Shown here piece by piece: positions 1 to 9,087 of a stretch of DNA of 64,000 nt (position 1 is the stretch's first letter; each line of letters opens with the position of its first letter). The stretch comes from an uncultured Holophagaceae bacterium (GTDB taxonomy: Bacteria > Acidobacteriota > Holophagae > Holophagales > Holophagaceae). A program made the position numbers and the translations under genes. A model generated the notes under the pieces. That model was not told the origin of the DNA. It worked only from the letters and a program-made list of their open reading frames with translations, and searched no databases. The DNA lies in assembly GCA_903884655.1 (NCBI GenBank), contig CAISFO010000060.1, positions 62,001-126,000 on the forward strand, given 5' to 3'.

Positions 1-138
1 GTGCAGGTAGCCGTTGGGCTCCGGTGGGAAGCGGGTGAGCACCCGGCCTCCGTGCTTGCCCGAGGCGAGGTCCGCCTCCACGATCTCCTCAATGAAGTGG
101 AGGCTGCGGGGTTCCTGCGTGGTGCCTTCATTCGCCAT
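1..138 (-). CDS. glnS: Glutaminyl-tRNA synthetase, N-terminal fragment (cut by window edge)
   Basis: Only the first 46 codons are inside the window. The reverse strand reads [20 protein letters not shown] and continues through an ASGKHGG stretch to [11 protein letters not shown], which is the start of the class I catalytic domain just before the HIGH motif of GlnRS. The enzyme charges tRNA-Gln in the cytoplasm. The start ATG is preceded by GGAAG about 8 nt upstream. The PPEPNGYLH form, rather than the PSPTGMLH form of the gltX product at 5.7 kb, separates it from GluRS. This ORF is missing from the supplied track because it is partial. Confidence 0.9.
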   Translation of the reverse strand, partial: MANEGTTQEPRSLHFIEEIVEADLASGKHGGRVLTRFPPEPNGYLH

Positions 139-440
139 GGGGTTCTTCCATTCCGTTTCCGGGGGTTCCAGCCGGAATAGCGCGAACTCCACTACGGGTG
201 GACCGCGCCTTCCGGGCTAATCGAGCATTCTAGCGGGTTCCGACCCTCGATTCCCCGATGATCGACAGCTTTGAGGAATCGACGGACCTGCACCAGGGAC
301 GAACCGCCCGCCTGGATCCCAGAATCACGAACCATCCGGTTTCTGGTTGAAGGCCTGTATTCAAAAGATGACGATAAGGTCTCCTTTTGGGGGTATTCCC
401 CTGCAGGTTCTTCCCACCGGACTTTTTCACGGGGAATCCC
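139..440. other. Intergenic region between divergent glnS and the FN3 lipoprotein gene
   Basis: About 300 bp separate two divergent starts, so promoters for both genes should lie here. I see no convincing -35/-10 pair, riboswitch or RNA gene. A candidate ribosome binding site (ggggaa) sits just before the ATG at 441. Confidence 0.4.
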
Positions 441-3004
441 ATGCGCCTGTTCCGCCTGTTTGCGCTTCCTGTGGCAATCCTCCTGCTTCTGTCCTGTGGG
501 GGCGGTGGAGGCGGCGGCAACACTCCGCAACCCTCGGGGGTTCCAGCACCAGCCAACCTGCACACCATCCTCGGGCCAGGTCCCAGGGATTTCACCCTCG
601 CCTGGAACCCTCCATCCACGACCATCGATGGCTACAACCTGGAGGCCCAGCAGGGCAGCGGCAGTTTCCAGCAGATCAACACGGGCCTCATTCCCTCCTC
701 CTACACTTCCATGTCGTTCAACTTCCAGGATACCGCCCCGGAAGATATGACCTTCTCGTTCCGGCTCAACGCCGAGAAGGGTACCCAGACAAGCCCCTAT
801 TCCAATACGGCCACAGCCAATAGCGGTCTGGGTACACCCGGCCAGCCTTCCGGCCAGTACGATTGGAACCAGCCGGGTGTGTCCATCAGCTGGTCCCGCA
901 ATTCCACCCTGAGCACCGGACTACTCCTCGAACGCGCCCAGTCGGATGCCTATGGCAACCCCACCGGGAGTTGGACCTCGCTCACGGTGGCCGACCCACT
1001 GGCCTCGTCCTACCTCGACACGACAACCACCATGGGCACCTACTACACCTACCGGGTGACCAACACGAGGGGCAAAGTCTCCAGTTCGACCAGCCCCGCA
1101 TCAGGCGCCATCTTCACAGGCCTTCCTGCCCCCAGCCAGCCCACCGCCACCTATGATTTCGCCCGGGCAGGCATGAGCGTCACGTGGACCAAGAACACCA
1201 CCTTCAATGACGGGGTCAAGATCGAGCGCATTGAAACGAACAGCTACGGCACCCAAACGGGGGCCTGGACCGAACTCACCCCGACGGATCCGACGGCGAA
1301 TACCTTCCTCGACACTGGCGTCGTTTCCAACACCTACTATGCCTACCGGGTCTCGAACCTGCGAAATGGTTTTTCAAGCCCGACCAGTTGGTCCTCCTAT
1401 CCCGCCTTCGCCGGCCTGCCGGCCCCCTCCTTTGTCAGTGCCTACTGGGACTCGAACAAAGGTGGCGTCTACCTCTACTGGTCCGCCTATGGGACCTACG
1501 ACGCCTTCAGCATCGAGCGGGCCACCTGTGACTCCTCGGGTCAGCTCAAGGGCACCTGGAGCACTGTGGCCACCCCTTCCGGTTCAACCACCAGTTATAT
1601 CGACTTCAGCACCCAGGAACTCACCTACTACCTCTACCGGGTCTCGGGTGTGCGAGGCCAGACGAACAGCCTGGCTGTGTCCTCCTACACGGTGAACACC
1701 CCCATGGCCGCTCCCACGGGCCTGACGGCGACCGCTGCGGCTGGTGGTGCCCAGCTGACCTGGCAGAACCATAGCACTTCCGCCACCCAGATCGTGGTGC
1801 GCAGGGGGCCTGCCAGCAACACCTACACGTACACAGATGTCGCCATCCTCTCGTCGACCACCACCAGTTATGTCGACCCGCTCGCGCACCTTGGGTACTA
1901 CCACTACACGGTCGTGGCCAAGGCCGGATTCAGCGAGGCAGTGAGCGCCAGCACAATCTTCGCCACCCCCAATCCACCCGATGCCTTGACCCTCACCAAC
2001 TCGACCAAGGCCTTTCCTGACGCCGCGGATGCGGCCTTGACGCCCACGGGCACCTGGGCCCTGGCGACGACCTCACCCTTCGGGATGCTCTCCAACAACG
2101 ATCCTTGGACCCCTTACTTCCCGAACAACAGCCTCCGGAGCGCCGGCAACATGGTGCAGATGGATGCCCTCGGCACCCGCACATCGTCTATCTGGTTCTC
2201 AATCCCCAGAACAACCAGGAGGCCCTGCTGCGCCATGCCTGGTACGACGGAACCACTTGGCAGACGGAGAACATGGGGCACACGCAACTCCTCTACGCAT
2301 ACTCCGGCGTTGGCTACGACTTCAGGCTCGACAGCTCCGGGGTTCCCCAGGCGCTGCTGGATCAGGCGCCGTATGGGGGCTATACCAACACCATGACCTA
2401 TGTCCACAAGGTCAAGGGATCCTGGGTCCAGGAATCCATGGGGGACATCAGCCCAACCCTCTACGTTTCAGCCTACCGATTGAGGCTGGATGGTTCCGAT
2501 GCTCCCCATGTGTTGATCAACTCCTCCAACTCGGTTTATGAATGCACGCGGAATTCCCAAGGACAATGGAGCGCATCCGTTCTGGCCACTGCCTCCAACA
2601 ACACGACCGGGTTCCTGGATGGGTTCTGGTCGGATGGCGACAATGCCATCGTGCTGTACTCCGTCTATGAGTCCTACCCAAGCTACGGATCAGACTTCAT
2701 GGCCGTCACTAAGGTCGCCGGGGTCTGGCAACTGCCCGCGGTCATCGAGCGTTCGGATTCGACCAACCCGAGCATCCAGGTGACCCAGTCCCCGGACCGC
2801 GCCAGGATCGCCATGATCTGGGCCGATGCCTCCGGCTTCAGGGCGCTCCACCTGGATGGCACCGGCTGGCATCCAACCCTGCTCCTGAATCCGACCTCCA
2901 CCTACAACTTGACGTATCGGGTTGGTTTCGACAGCTCGAACAAGGTCCACATCCTATTCAAGAACCTCTCCCCAGAAGTCGGTTATACCGAATTCAAGGA
3001 GTGA
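441..3004 (+). pseudogene. Secreted lipoprotein with fibronectin type III repeats, broken by a -1 frameshift
   Basis: Start chosen at the ATG at 441, where a hydrophobic signal peptide ends in a lipobox (LLLLSC) followed by a poly-Gly stretch, as in many surface lipoproteins. Residues about 40-530 hold roughly five FN3-like repeats, each about 100 residues with recurring TYYTYRV or TYYAYRV strands. After MDALGT at about 2175 the reading frame must step back one base to continue as PHIVYLVLNPQN; the downstream half (ORF from 2105 to 3004) then looks like a beta-propeller sensing or adhesion module with repeated WYDGTTW-type strands. A single missing base (ACN CCG instead of ACCCG) would restore one 855-residue protein. 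It may be a true pseudogene, an assembly error or, less likely, programmed slippage. Substrate unknown. Confidence 0.7.
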
Positions 3005-3061
3005 TGCGACACGGTGGAGGTTCGAGTCGCACCCGCGGCTTCCCCTGAATCGCCTGCTATC

Positions 3062-3877
3062 TCACCCCAGCCCCCCCGCCACCTGGGCGGCGCGCTCGAT
3101 GCCGCGGGCGACGACGGAGCGGATGCGGCCGTCCTCCAGGGCCAGCAGGCCGGCGATGGTGCAGCCGGCAGGGGTGGTGACCTCGTCCTTGAGGGCCGCG
3201 GGATGCCGACCGGTCTCCAGCACCATGGATGCCGCCCCTAGGGTCGCCTGGGCCGCCAGCTCCACGGCCACGCCGCGCGGCAGGCCGCACTGGACGCCGC
3301 CCTCGGCCAGGGCCTCGAGGATCACGAAGATGAAGGCGGGGCCGCTGGCGCTAAGGCCCGTCACCGCGTCCATGTGCTTCTCCTCCAGGTCCATGACCCG
3401 GCCCAGGGGTTCGAAGAGGGCCCGGGCCGCATCCAGCTGGGCCTCGGTGACGCCCTTGCCCGGGGACAGCACCGTCATCCCCTTGCGGATGGAGCAGGGC
3501 GTGTTGGGCATGGCCCGCACCAGGGGCGTGCCGGCTGGGGTGTGGGCGTCGAGGAAGGCCAGATTGGTGCCAGCGGCGATGGACACCATGAGCGGCTTGT
3601 GGTCCAGGACCCCGGAGGCCGTCAGCCCGGACAGCAACTCCTTGAGATCCTTCGGCTTCACGCAGAGCAGCACCACCTCGGCCTCCCTGGCCGCGGTCTC
3701 CACATCCTTGGAAAGCCGGATGCCCAGCGCATCCGCCCTGGCCTTCATGGCCGCCGGGTGGACGTCGACCGCATGGATGAGACTGGCGGGATAGCCCGAG
3801 GCCTCCACCAGTCCGGCGCAGATGGCCTGCCCCATGGTGCCGAAACCGATGATGGCGAGCTTGGGATGGTGGCTCAT
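3062..3877 (-). CDS. proC: Pyrroline-5-carboxylate reductase
   Basis: Catalyses the last step of proline synthesis, NAD(P)H-dependent reduction of pyrroline-5-carboxylate, in the cytoplasm. The protein begins MSHHPKLAIIGFGTMG, a Rossmann nucleotide-binding GxGxMG motif. The C-terminal dimerisation domain carries the family signature around DAVTGLSASGPAF. Length is 271 aa, normal for ProC. The track ORF is longer, but the ATG at 3877 has GGAG 6 nt upstream and begins exactly at the first beta strand. It is the last gene of a minus-strand run after gltX and a small unknown gene. Confidence 0.93.
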   Translation of the reverse strand: MSHHPKLAIIGFGTMGQAICAGLVEASGYPASLIHAVDVHPAAMKARADALGIRLSKDVETAAREAEVVLLCVKPKDLKELLSGLTASGVLDHKPLMVSIAAGTNLAFLDAHTPAGTPLVRAMPNTPCSIRKGMTVLSPGKGVTEAQLDAARALFEPLGRVMDLEEKHMDAVTGLSASGPAFIFVILEALAEGGVQCGLPRGVAVELAAQATLGAASMVLETGRHPAALKDEVTTPAGCTIAGLLALEDGRIRSVVARGIERAAQVAGGLG

Positions 3878-3894
3878 GATGGCTCCTGTGGTGA

Positions 3895-4239
3895 CTACTG
3901 GTCCCGCCCCTGCCCCAGGGTCCACCAGGGGCACTCCTTCAGGTCCGAGATGACGAAGCCCTGGTGCAGCTCCGAGATGCACTGGACCTGCATGTCCACG
4001 GCCGTGTGGTGGCCCGTGGTGATCTCACCGGGTCCGGACCTTACGCCAAAGAAAAAATCGGACTGCTCCAGCCCGAGGCGGAGGACCGTTTCCTGCAGGG
4101 CCGCCCGGTGATCCAGTCCCTCGGGAATGCCCTGGATCACCTGGACGGTGTCATCCGCGATGATGGTGGGCGCATAGGTGGCCGTGCCTTGGTCTTCCAG
4201 CACGGCGAGGGTGAGCTGGGTGAATTCCTGGAGGTCCAT
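3895..4239 (-). CDS. Conserved small protein between gltX and proC, function unknown
   Basis: A 114-aa protein beginning MDLQEFTQLTLAVLEDQG. Its ATG overlaps the gltX stop codon as TGATG, so translation is probably coupled to gltX. It has no signal peptide or membrane segment. The middle and end (SDFFFGVRSGPGEI, then VISDLKECPWWTLGQ) look like a compact mixed alpha/beta fold. I do not recognise the family. Its position between gltX and proC, 17 bp before proC, suggests one transcript but says little about the role. Confidence 0.7.
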   Translation of the reverse strand: MDLQEFTQLTLAVLEDQGTATYAPTIIADDTVQVIQGIPEGLDHRAALQETVLRLGLEQSDFFFGVRSGPGEITTGHHTAVDMQVQCISELHQGFVISDLKECPWWTLGQGRDQ

Positions 4240-5711
4240 CACAACCACCTGCTCAGTCGCGCGGCCACTTCCTCGCGCCCCACGAGCATGAGGGTGTCAT
4301 AGATGCCAGGGCTGACCGGCTTGCCGCAGAGGGCCACCCGGAGGGCCTGGGCCAGGTCTTTGGTTTTCAGGCCATGTCGCTCCAGGATGCCCGTGAAGGC
4401 TGGTTCCAGAGCCTCGTGGCGATAGTCGGTCAGGGCCGCCACCTCCGCCAGGGCAGGTCTGACCGCCGGCGTCATGAACTTCTCCACTGCCTTCTCGTCG
4501 AAGGCTTCGGAAGGCTCGAAGGCGAAGCGCAGGGCCTCGGCCATCTCGGCGAGGGACTTGCCCTTCTGGGTGCACTGGATGGCCTGGGCCTTCCAGCCAT
4601 CGGGCTTGGCAGACCATGCCTCGGGCAGGAAGGGCCGCAGGTGCGGCTCCAGTTCCTGCCAGGAGGACCGCTGGATGAGCTTCTGGTTGATCCACTGCAG
4701 CTTGTCCATGTCGAAGCGGGCGGCGCTCTTCTGGCAGTCCGCCAGGTCGAAGAGCTGGATCATCTGCTCATCCGTGAGCAGTTCCTCCTCCGCGCTCTCC
4801 ACGGCCCGGCCGTCGATCTTGGGAGTCCAGGAGAGCCGGGCCAGGGCCAGCCGCACGGCGGAGGGCAGCAGGCCCATGGCCTGGTACTCAGTGATGCTGG
4901 TGGCGCCGTGGCGCTTGCTGAGCTTGGCGCCGTCCGCGCCCAGGATCATGGGCACGTGGGCGAAGGCGGGCAGGTCGTAGCCGAAGGCCTCGAACAGGGG
5001 CACCTGCTTGGGGGTGTTGTTGAGGTGATCGTCCCCGCGGATCACATGGGTCACTTCCATGTGGGTGTCGTCGACCACCACGCAGAAGTTGTAGGTGGGC
5101 ACGCCGATCTCGCCGGGGCCGTCGCCGGTGCGGGCGATGATCCAGTCGTCCAGACTGTCCGCCGGGAACCGCGTGTCACCCTTGATGAGGTCGGCCACCA
5201 GGATGTCGCCCTCGGTGGGCATGCGGAAGCGGATGGCGGCGGGCTGGCTGGCGTCGTGGTCCGCGTCGGCGCAGCCCTTCCCCCGGTCCATTCCACGGTT
5301 GTACTGGAAGACCTTGCCGGCGGCTTCCACCGTCTTCCGGCGCGCCTCGATGGCTTCCCTGGAACAGCGGCAGCGGTAGGCCAGGCCCTTGTCCAGCAGC
5401 TCCTGGATCTTGGCCCGGTAGAGGTCCATGCGCTGCATCTGGCGGTAGGGACCGTGGGGACCCACCCAGGCCCCGGGGTCACCCTGCACCGGCCCCTCGT
5501 CCCAGTCCAGGCCGCACCAGGCCATGCCCTCCTCGATGATGCGGATGTTGTCATCGGTGCTGCGGGAGAGGTCCGTGTCCTCGATGCGCAGGATGAAGTG
5601 GCCGCCGTGCTTGCGGGCGAAGAGCCAGCAGAAGAGCGCCGTCCGCACCCCGCCGATGTGGAGCATGCCGGTGGGGGACGGGGCGAAACGGGTGACGACC
5701 TGGCGGGACAT
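4239..5711 (-). CDS. gltX: Glutamyl-tRNA synthetase
   Basis: A 490-aa class I aminoacyl-tRNA synthetase that charges tRNA-Glu. The HIGH-type motif is PSPTGMLHIGG near residue 12 and the KMSKS-type motif is KLSKRHG in the middle. The catalytic domain is followed by a helical anticodon-binding domain ending in a short cage. CRCSREAIEARR lies in the region that carries zinc ligands in some GluRS. Length is typical. With glnS also in the window, the organism appears to charge tRNA-Gln directly and GluRS is likely discriminating, although that cannot be read from the sequence alone. Confidence 0.95.
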   Translation of the reverse strand: MSRQVVTRFAPSPTGMLHIGGVRTALFCWLFARKHGGHFILRIEDTDLSRSTDDNIRIIEEGMAWCGLDWDEGPVQGDPGAWVGPHGPYRQMQRMDLYRAKIQELLDKGLAYRCRCSREAIEARRKTVEAAGKVFQYNRGMDRGKGCADADHDASQPAAIRFRMPTEGDILVADLIKGDTRFPADSLDDWIIARTGDGPGEIGVPTYNFCVVVDDTHMEVTHVIRGDDHLNNTPKQVPLFEAFGYDLPAFAHVPMILGADGAKLSKRHGATSITEYQAMGLLPSAVRLALARLSWTPKIDGRAVESAEEELLTDEQMIQLFDLADCQKSAARFDMDKLQWINQKLIQRSSWQELEPHLRPFLPEAWSAKPDGWKAQAIQCTQKGKSLAEMAEALRFAFEPSEAFDEKAVEKFMTPAVRPALAEVAALTDYRHEALEPAFTGILERHGLKTKDLAQALRVALCGKPVSPGIYDTLMLVGREEVAARLSRWL

Positions 5712-5751
5712 GGTGGGGCCTCGAGAACGAATACTCCAGTCTGCCTCAAAT

Positions 5752-5878
5752 AGGCTTCAGGCCCCAGGCTCCAGGAAAGCAAGCTCCGTGGAATCGGAAA
5801 TGACCGCTCCGAGGACCACGGCCCTGAAGGAGACAGATCGGCGTGGCCCCAGGCCGCCAGCCATCGAACCTGAAGCCT
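5752..5878. repeat. Palindromic intergenic element, copy A
   Basis: About 127 bp bounded by a perfect 10-bp inverted repeat, AGGCTTCAGG and CCTGAAGCCT. It contains an inner GC-rich hairpin, ggcgtggccccaggccgcc. Related copies occur at about 23607 and 32583 and share aggaaag, ccgtgg, the inner hairpin and a cgaacct block. It lies between two co-directional minus-strand genes (gltX and the GTPase gene). Likely a REP/MITE-like dispersed element; it could also fold as RNA. Confidence 0.65.
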
Positions 5879-5884
5879 GATTCC

Positions 5885-6754
5885 CTACCTGATATACAGC
5901 TTCAGGCGGATCTCGACGGGTGACTCGCCGCTGAAAAGGCTCCGGTCCAGCACGATGGGAACTTCGACCACGCTGCTATGGGGCATGTGGCCCTCGGCCA
6001 CAGTCAAGGAGGTTGGGCTGGATTCAAGGGGGATCTCGTCGATCTCCTCCAGCAGCTCTCCGGCGGACAGCTCCTCGACTTCCAGCGGCTTGGAGGACTC
6101 CTTGGCCACGGGTGGCGGCGCGAAGGGCCCGCTCATCAAGGCCGCAGGCTCTTCCACAACCCCGCCGCCGTACTTCTCCGCCAGGCTCTTGAGCACCAGC
6201 TTGGCCACCCCGGTGAGGGTCTCTTTCACACCCTCGCCGCGCATGGCACAGGCCTCGAACGTGGGGGCGCCAAACAGGTTGATCTCCCGATCCAGCACCT
6301 CCACCGGCAGGGCATTGGGCGTATCCCGCTTGTTCCACTGGATCACGTGGGGGATCTTTTCCAGCTCCCCGCCCTGGTCCCGGAGGTTCACGATGAGGTT
6401 CTGGAAACTCTCCTTGTTGCTTTCCAGGGCCGGGGCCTGGGAATCGGCCACGAACACCACGGCATCGGCGCCCCGGAGCACGAGCTTGCGGGTGGCGTCA
6501 TAGAAGACCTGGCCGGGCACCGTGTAGAGCTGGATCCGGGTCTTCATGCCGCGAATGGTGCCCAGATCGATGGGCAGGAAGTCGAAGAACAGCGTGCGAT
6601 CGGTCTGGGTGGCCAGGGACAGCATCTTGCCGCGGCCATCGCCGGGCAGCGTGTCGTACACGTGCTGGAGGTTCGTGGTCTTTCCACACAGGCCAGGGCC
6701 GTAGTAGACGATCTTGGCCGTCAACTCCTTGGTGGCCGCGTTGAATAGCACCAT
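5885..6754 (-). CDS. MglA-like small GTPase with C-terminal extension
   Basis: A Ras-like GTPase of the bacterial MglA family (polarity or gliding regulators, cytoplasmic). The P-loop is GPGLCGKTTN near residue 17, the switch region has TVPGQVFYD, and the base-recognition motif is WNKRD. MglA itself is about 195 aa. This protein has 289 aa, with an extra 95-residue acidic tail rich in Glu (VEELSAGELLEEIDEI) that ends in a short beta segment. The start ATG at 6754 (MVLFNAA) has GAGGGT upstream. It is divergent from the FHA-RDD gene. No MglB/roadblock partner gene is adjacent. A regulatory or localisation role is inferred. Confidence 0.85.
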   Translation of the reverse strand: MVLFNAATKELTAKIVYYGPGLCGKTTNLQHVYDTLPGDGRGKMLSLATQTDRTLFFDFLPIDLGTIRGMKTRIQLYTVPGQVFYDATRKLVLRGADAVVFVADSQAPALESNKESFQNLIVNLRDQGGELEKIPHVIQWNKRDTPNALPVEVLDREINLFGAPTFEACAMRGEGVKETLTGVAKLVLKSLAEKYGGGVVEEPAALMSGPFAPPPVAKESSKPLEVEELSAGELLEEIDEIPLESSPTSLTVAEGHMPHSSVVEVPIVLDRSLFSGESPVEIRLKLYIR

Positions 6755-6890
6755 GCCTGCACCCTCTGTCCGTGGGGGAAGATTGGCGGGTCGGCTTCTA
6801 CCCGTCAAGAAAGAACCGAGATCCGCAGGCTATCCCGGTGGATCTAGGATGCGCTACACTTCCGCCAATCCTATCTTCCCGAGGGTCTCC

Positions 6891-8030
6891 ATGGCCAAAC
6901 TGCTGGTGCACGAAAGCGCGGGTGTTCGAGAGTTCGAGATCATCGACAACGAGGTCCACATGGGGCGGGAGCTGGACAATACGCTCCGCCTGCCCGATCC
7001 CAGCATCAGCCGGCACCACTGCGTGCTCCGCAAGGTGGGCGGGGGCTTCGAGATTCAGGACCTCCAGAGCAGCAACGGTGTGCTGGTGAACGGCAACCGG
7101 GTGCAGTCCTCCCCCCTGAGGGACGGAGACCGCATCACCCTGGGTCAGGTGCAGCTCACGTTCCAGGATCCTCGTCAGGAGGTGGCTGCCACGGTGGCCA
7201 TCAACATCCAGGACAGCCCAGCGCCGCCCAGCGGAACGGTTCGGATGTCCGCCGACCAGCTGGCGGCCATCCACACCGGCAAGCCCCCCTCGGAGCCCGA
7301 ACCCAACATCCAGCTCCAGGACCAGGTCGCCACTGGCCCGGTGCCCACCGTCAAGCCCCCCATGCCGCCCGTGGCCCCTCCCCCCCAGGGCTTCATGCCA
7401 CCGCCACCCGCGCCAGTCCCCGGGAGCCCCGCGCCGGCCTTCCTCGCAGGCATCCTGCCGTCTGTCCCGGATGAGGCCGTACCCACGGGGGAACGGGGCG
7501 ATTTCGTCACCCGCCTGCTGGCGGCCCTCATCGACTACTCCCCCATGCTGGTCCTGCAGCTCTTGTCGATGCTGCTCATGCCCGCCTCCCTCTCGATGGG
7601 CGGCATGGGCGCGGGCTTCGGAGCCCTGGCGGCACTCGGCTGCCTCTCCTTCCTCCTCTGGCTGGGCTACCTCTTCTTCGTCCCCTGGTGCTGGATCCGG
7701 TTCGGCGCCACCCCCGGGAAGAAGATCATGAAGCTGAGGGTCGTCCCGGAGGCGAACCCCACCGGGCGGGTCGACCTGGGCATGGCCGTGCTGAGGATGC
7801 TTGGCTACCTCCTCAATGGCATCATCGCGTGGGTCATCACCCTGCCCTTCACCCTCCTCTTCGTGGTCGGCGCCATGAGCGGGGGTGGCTTCGGGACCAC
7901 CATGCCGCTCATGAAGGTCGTCAGCCTGGCGGCCAACCTGGTGCCCTACCTCCTGATCCTGTTCACGACGGGGCGAAAGGGTCTCCACGACATGATCAGC
8001 AAGACCGTGGTCATCAAGGTCGACCGCTGA
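6891..8030 (+). CDS. FHA domain-RDD family membrane protein
   Basis: A 379-aa protein. The N-terminal FHA domain (residues about 1-90) shows the GRELDN, SISRHHC and SSNGVLVNG signatures that bind phosphothreonine peptides. A proline-rich linker (about 130-185) follows, then a C-terminal RDD domain with at least four hydrophobic segments. The RDD part begins FVTRLLAALIDYSP and includes GATPGKKIMKLRVV. The start ATG at 6891 has GAGGG upstream and follows no other plausible start. The design suggests a membrane protein whose activity responds to Ser/Thr phosphorylation; what it transports or anchors is unknown. It is divergent from the MglA-like gene and ends at a strong terminator. Confidence 0.85.
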   Translation: MAKLLVHESAGVREFEIIDNEVHMGRELDNTLRLPDPSISRHHCVLRKVGGGFEIQDLQSSNGVLVNGNRVQSSPLRDGDRITLGQVQLTFQDPRQEVAATVAINIQDSPAPPSGTVRMSADQLAAIHTGKPPSEPEPNIQLQDQVATGPVPTVKPPMPPVAPPPQGFMPPPPAPVPGSPAPAFLAGILPSVPDEAVPTGERGDFVTRLLAALIDYSPMLVLQLLSMLLMPASLSMGGMGAGFGALAALGCLSFLLWLGYLFFVPWCWIRFGATPGKKIMKLRVVPEANPTGRVDLGMAVLRMLGYLLNGIIAWVITLPFTLLFVVGAMSGGGFGTTMPLMKVVSLAANLVPYLLILFTTGRKGLHDMISKTVVIKVDR

Positions 8031-8051
8031 AGGCCCACTGATCCTGGCACC

Positions 8052-8076
8052 GGCGCCCGCCTCCGCGGGCGCCTTT
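8052..8076 (+). terminator. Rho-independent terminator after the FHA-RDD gene
   Basis: Perfect 9-bp stem GGCGCCCGC / GCGGGCGCC with a 4-nt loop, followed by TTT. It sits 22 bp after the FHA-RDD stop and 16 bp before dcd, so dcd probably has little read-through or a start signal very close by. Confidence 0.8.
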
Positions 8077-8091
8077 CACATCGGAGCCGAC

Positions 8092-8619
8092 TTGATCCTC
8101 ACCGGCAGGCAGATCCTCGCGGCCAGGGCCGAGGGCCGCATCCGCATCGAGCCCTGGCAGGACGCCCAGCTCAATCCCAACAGCTACAACCTGCGTCTGG
8201 CGGAGGACCTGGCGGTCTACACCGACCATGAGCTGGACATGGCCCGGCCCAATGGCATCGAGTTCCTGAAGATCCCTGCCGAGGGCCTGCTGCTGCAGCC
8301 GGGCCGCCTCTACCTGGGCCGCACCCTGGAGTACACGGAGACCCAGGGCATGGTGCCCATGCTGGAGGGACGCAGCAGCGTGGGGCGCCTGGGCCTCTTC
8401 GTCCACGTCACCGCCGGCTTCGGCGACATCGGCTTCTGCGGCTACTGGACGCTGGAGATCAGCTGCATCCAGCCCGTGCGCATCTATGCCGGAGTGGCCA
8501 TCTGCCAGATCTTCTACCACACGGTCAGCGGCGAGTACGACACCTATGACTCCGGCAAGTACCAGCGCAACTCCGGCCTCCAGCCTTCAATGTTGTGGAA
8601 GGATTTCGTGAAGGAATGA
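8092..8619 (+). CDS. dcd: dCTP deaminase
   Basis: A 175-aa cytoplasmic enzyme that deaminates dCTP to dUTP for thymidylate synthesis. The family motifs PNSYNLRL near residue 26, EGRSSVGRLGLFVH and the catalytic stretch HVTAGFGDIGF..TLEI (with the nucleophilic Glu) are present. Length is slightly below the usual 180-195. The start is TTG at 8092, with cggag 6-8 nt upstream. The product could alternatively be a bifunctional deaminase/dUTPase, which resembles Dcd; the motifs do not decide it. Confidence 0.93.
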   Translation: MILTGRQILAARAEGRIRIEPWQDAQLNPNSYNLRLAEDLAVYTDHELDMARPNGIEFLKIPAEGLLLQPGRLYLGRTLEYTETQGMVPMLEGRSSVGRLGLFVHVTAGFGDIGFCGYWTLEISCIQPVRIYAGVAICQIFYHTVSGEYDTYDSGKYQRNSGLQPSMLWKDFVKE

Positions 8620-8674
8620 GTGACCCGGACGTCCGGAGCGCCTACCATTCAGCAGACTTCCCATGAGGTAACCC

Positions 8675-8944
8675 GTGTCCCTGGCCGCTTTCCTTCCCCT
8701 TGCCGCATTGCAGACCAAGCCGGACGAAGCGGCGCTGGCCGGCCTGATGGCGGTCGGCTGTGTGTTCTGGATCTTCCTGATCCTCCTCGCGGTCGCCTTC
8801 CCCATATTCTGCTTCTGGCGCATCTTCACCAAGGCGGGCTTCAACGGTGCCATGGCCCTGATCTGGCTGGTCCCCGTCATCGGTCCCGTCGTGGTGCTGT
8901 GCATCCTCGCCTTCGGCACCTGGCCAGGCGGACAGAGGAGCTGA
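8675..8944 (+). CDS. Small two-helix membrane protein
   Basis: An 89-aa product with a GTG start. Two long hydrophobic segments, around residues 24-45 and 60-80, flank a short basic loop (RIFTKAGFNG). The second helix contains LVPVIGPVVVL. No family recognised; it resembles small inner-membrane proteins of unknown function. It follows dcd by 55 bp and may share its transcript. Confidence 0.65.
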   Translation: MSLAAFLPLAALQTKPDEAALAGLMAVGCVFWIFLILLAVAFPIFCFWRIFTKAGFNGAMALIWLVPVIGPVVVLCILAFGTWPGGQRS

Positions 8945-8977
8945 AACCCCGCGTCATCCTCGTCAGGCATCCAAGAA

Positions 8978-9052
8978 AAAGCCCACCACCAAGACGCCAT
9001 GGCACCAAGAAAAGAAAGGCCCTACCAGGCAGTTCTTGGTGTCTTGGTCGTG
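8978..9052. repeat. Imperfect palindrome built on accaag repeats
   Basis: The left arm has ccaccaagacgccatggc then accaagaa, and the right arm ttcttggtgtcttggtcg, separated by about 25 bp. It lies between two convergent small genes. This has the look of a decayed REP-type element or a bidirectional terminator; no other copy was found in the window. Confidence 0.5.
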
Positions 9053-9087
9053 TTCCCATTGCTTCGAATGCGTGCTGGCTCGTAGGC

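Noticed and set aside
3015-3040. tRNA T-arm-like sequence (ggttcgagtcgcaccc)
   Set aside because: The five bases before TTC do not pair with those after the loop, and there is no acceptor, D or anticodon arm upstream.
4374-5753. 459-aa plus-strand ORF
   Set aside because: It is the antisense shadow of gltX, with low-complexity composition and no domain.
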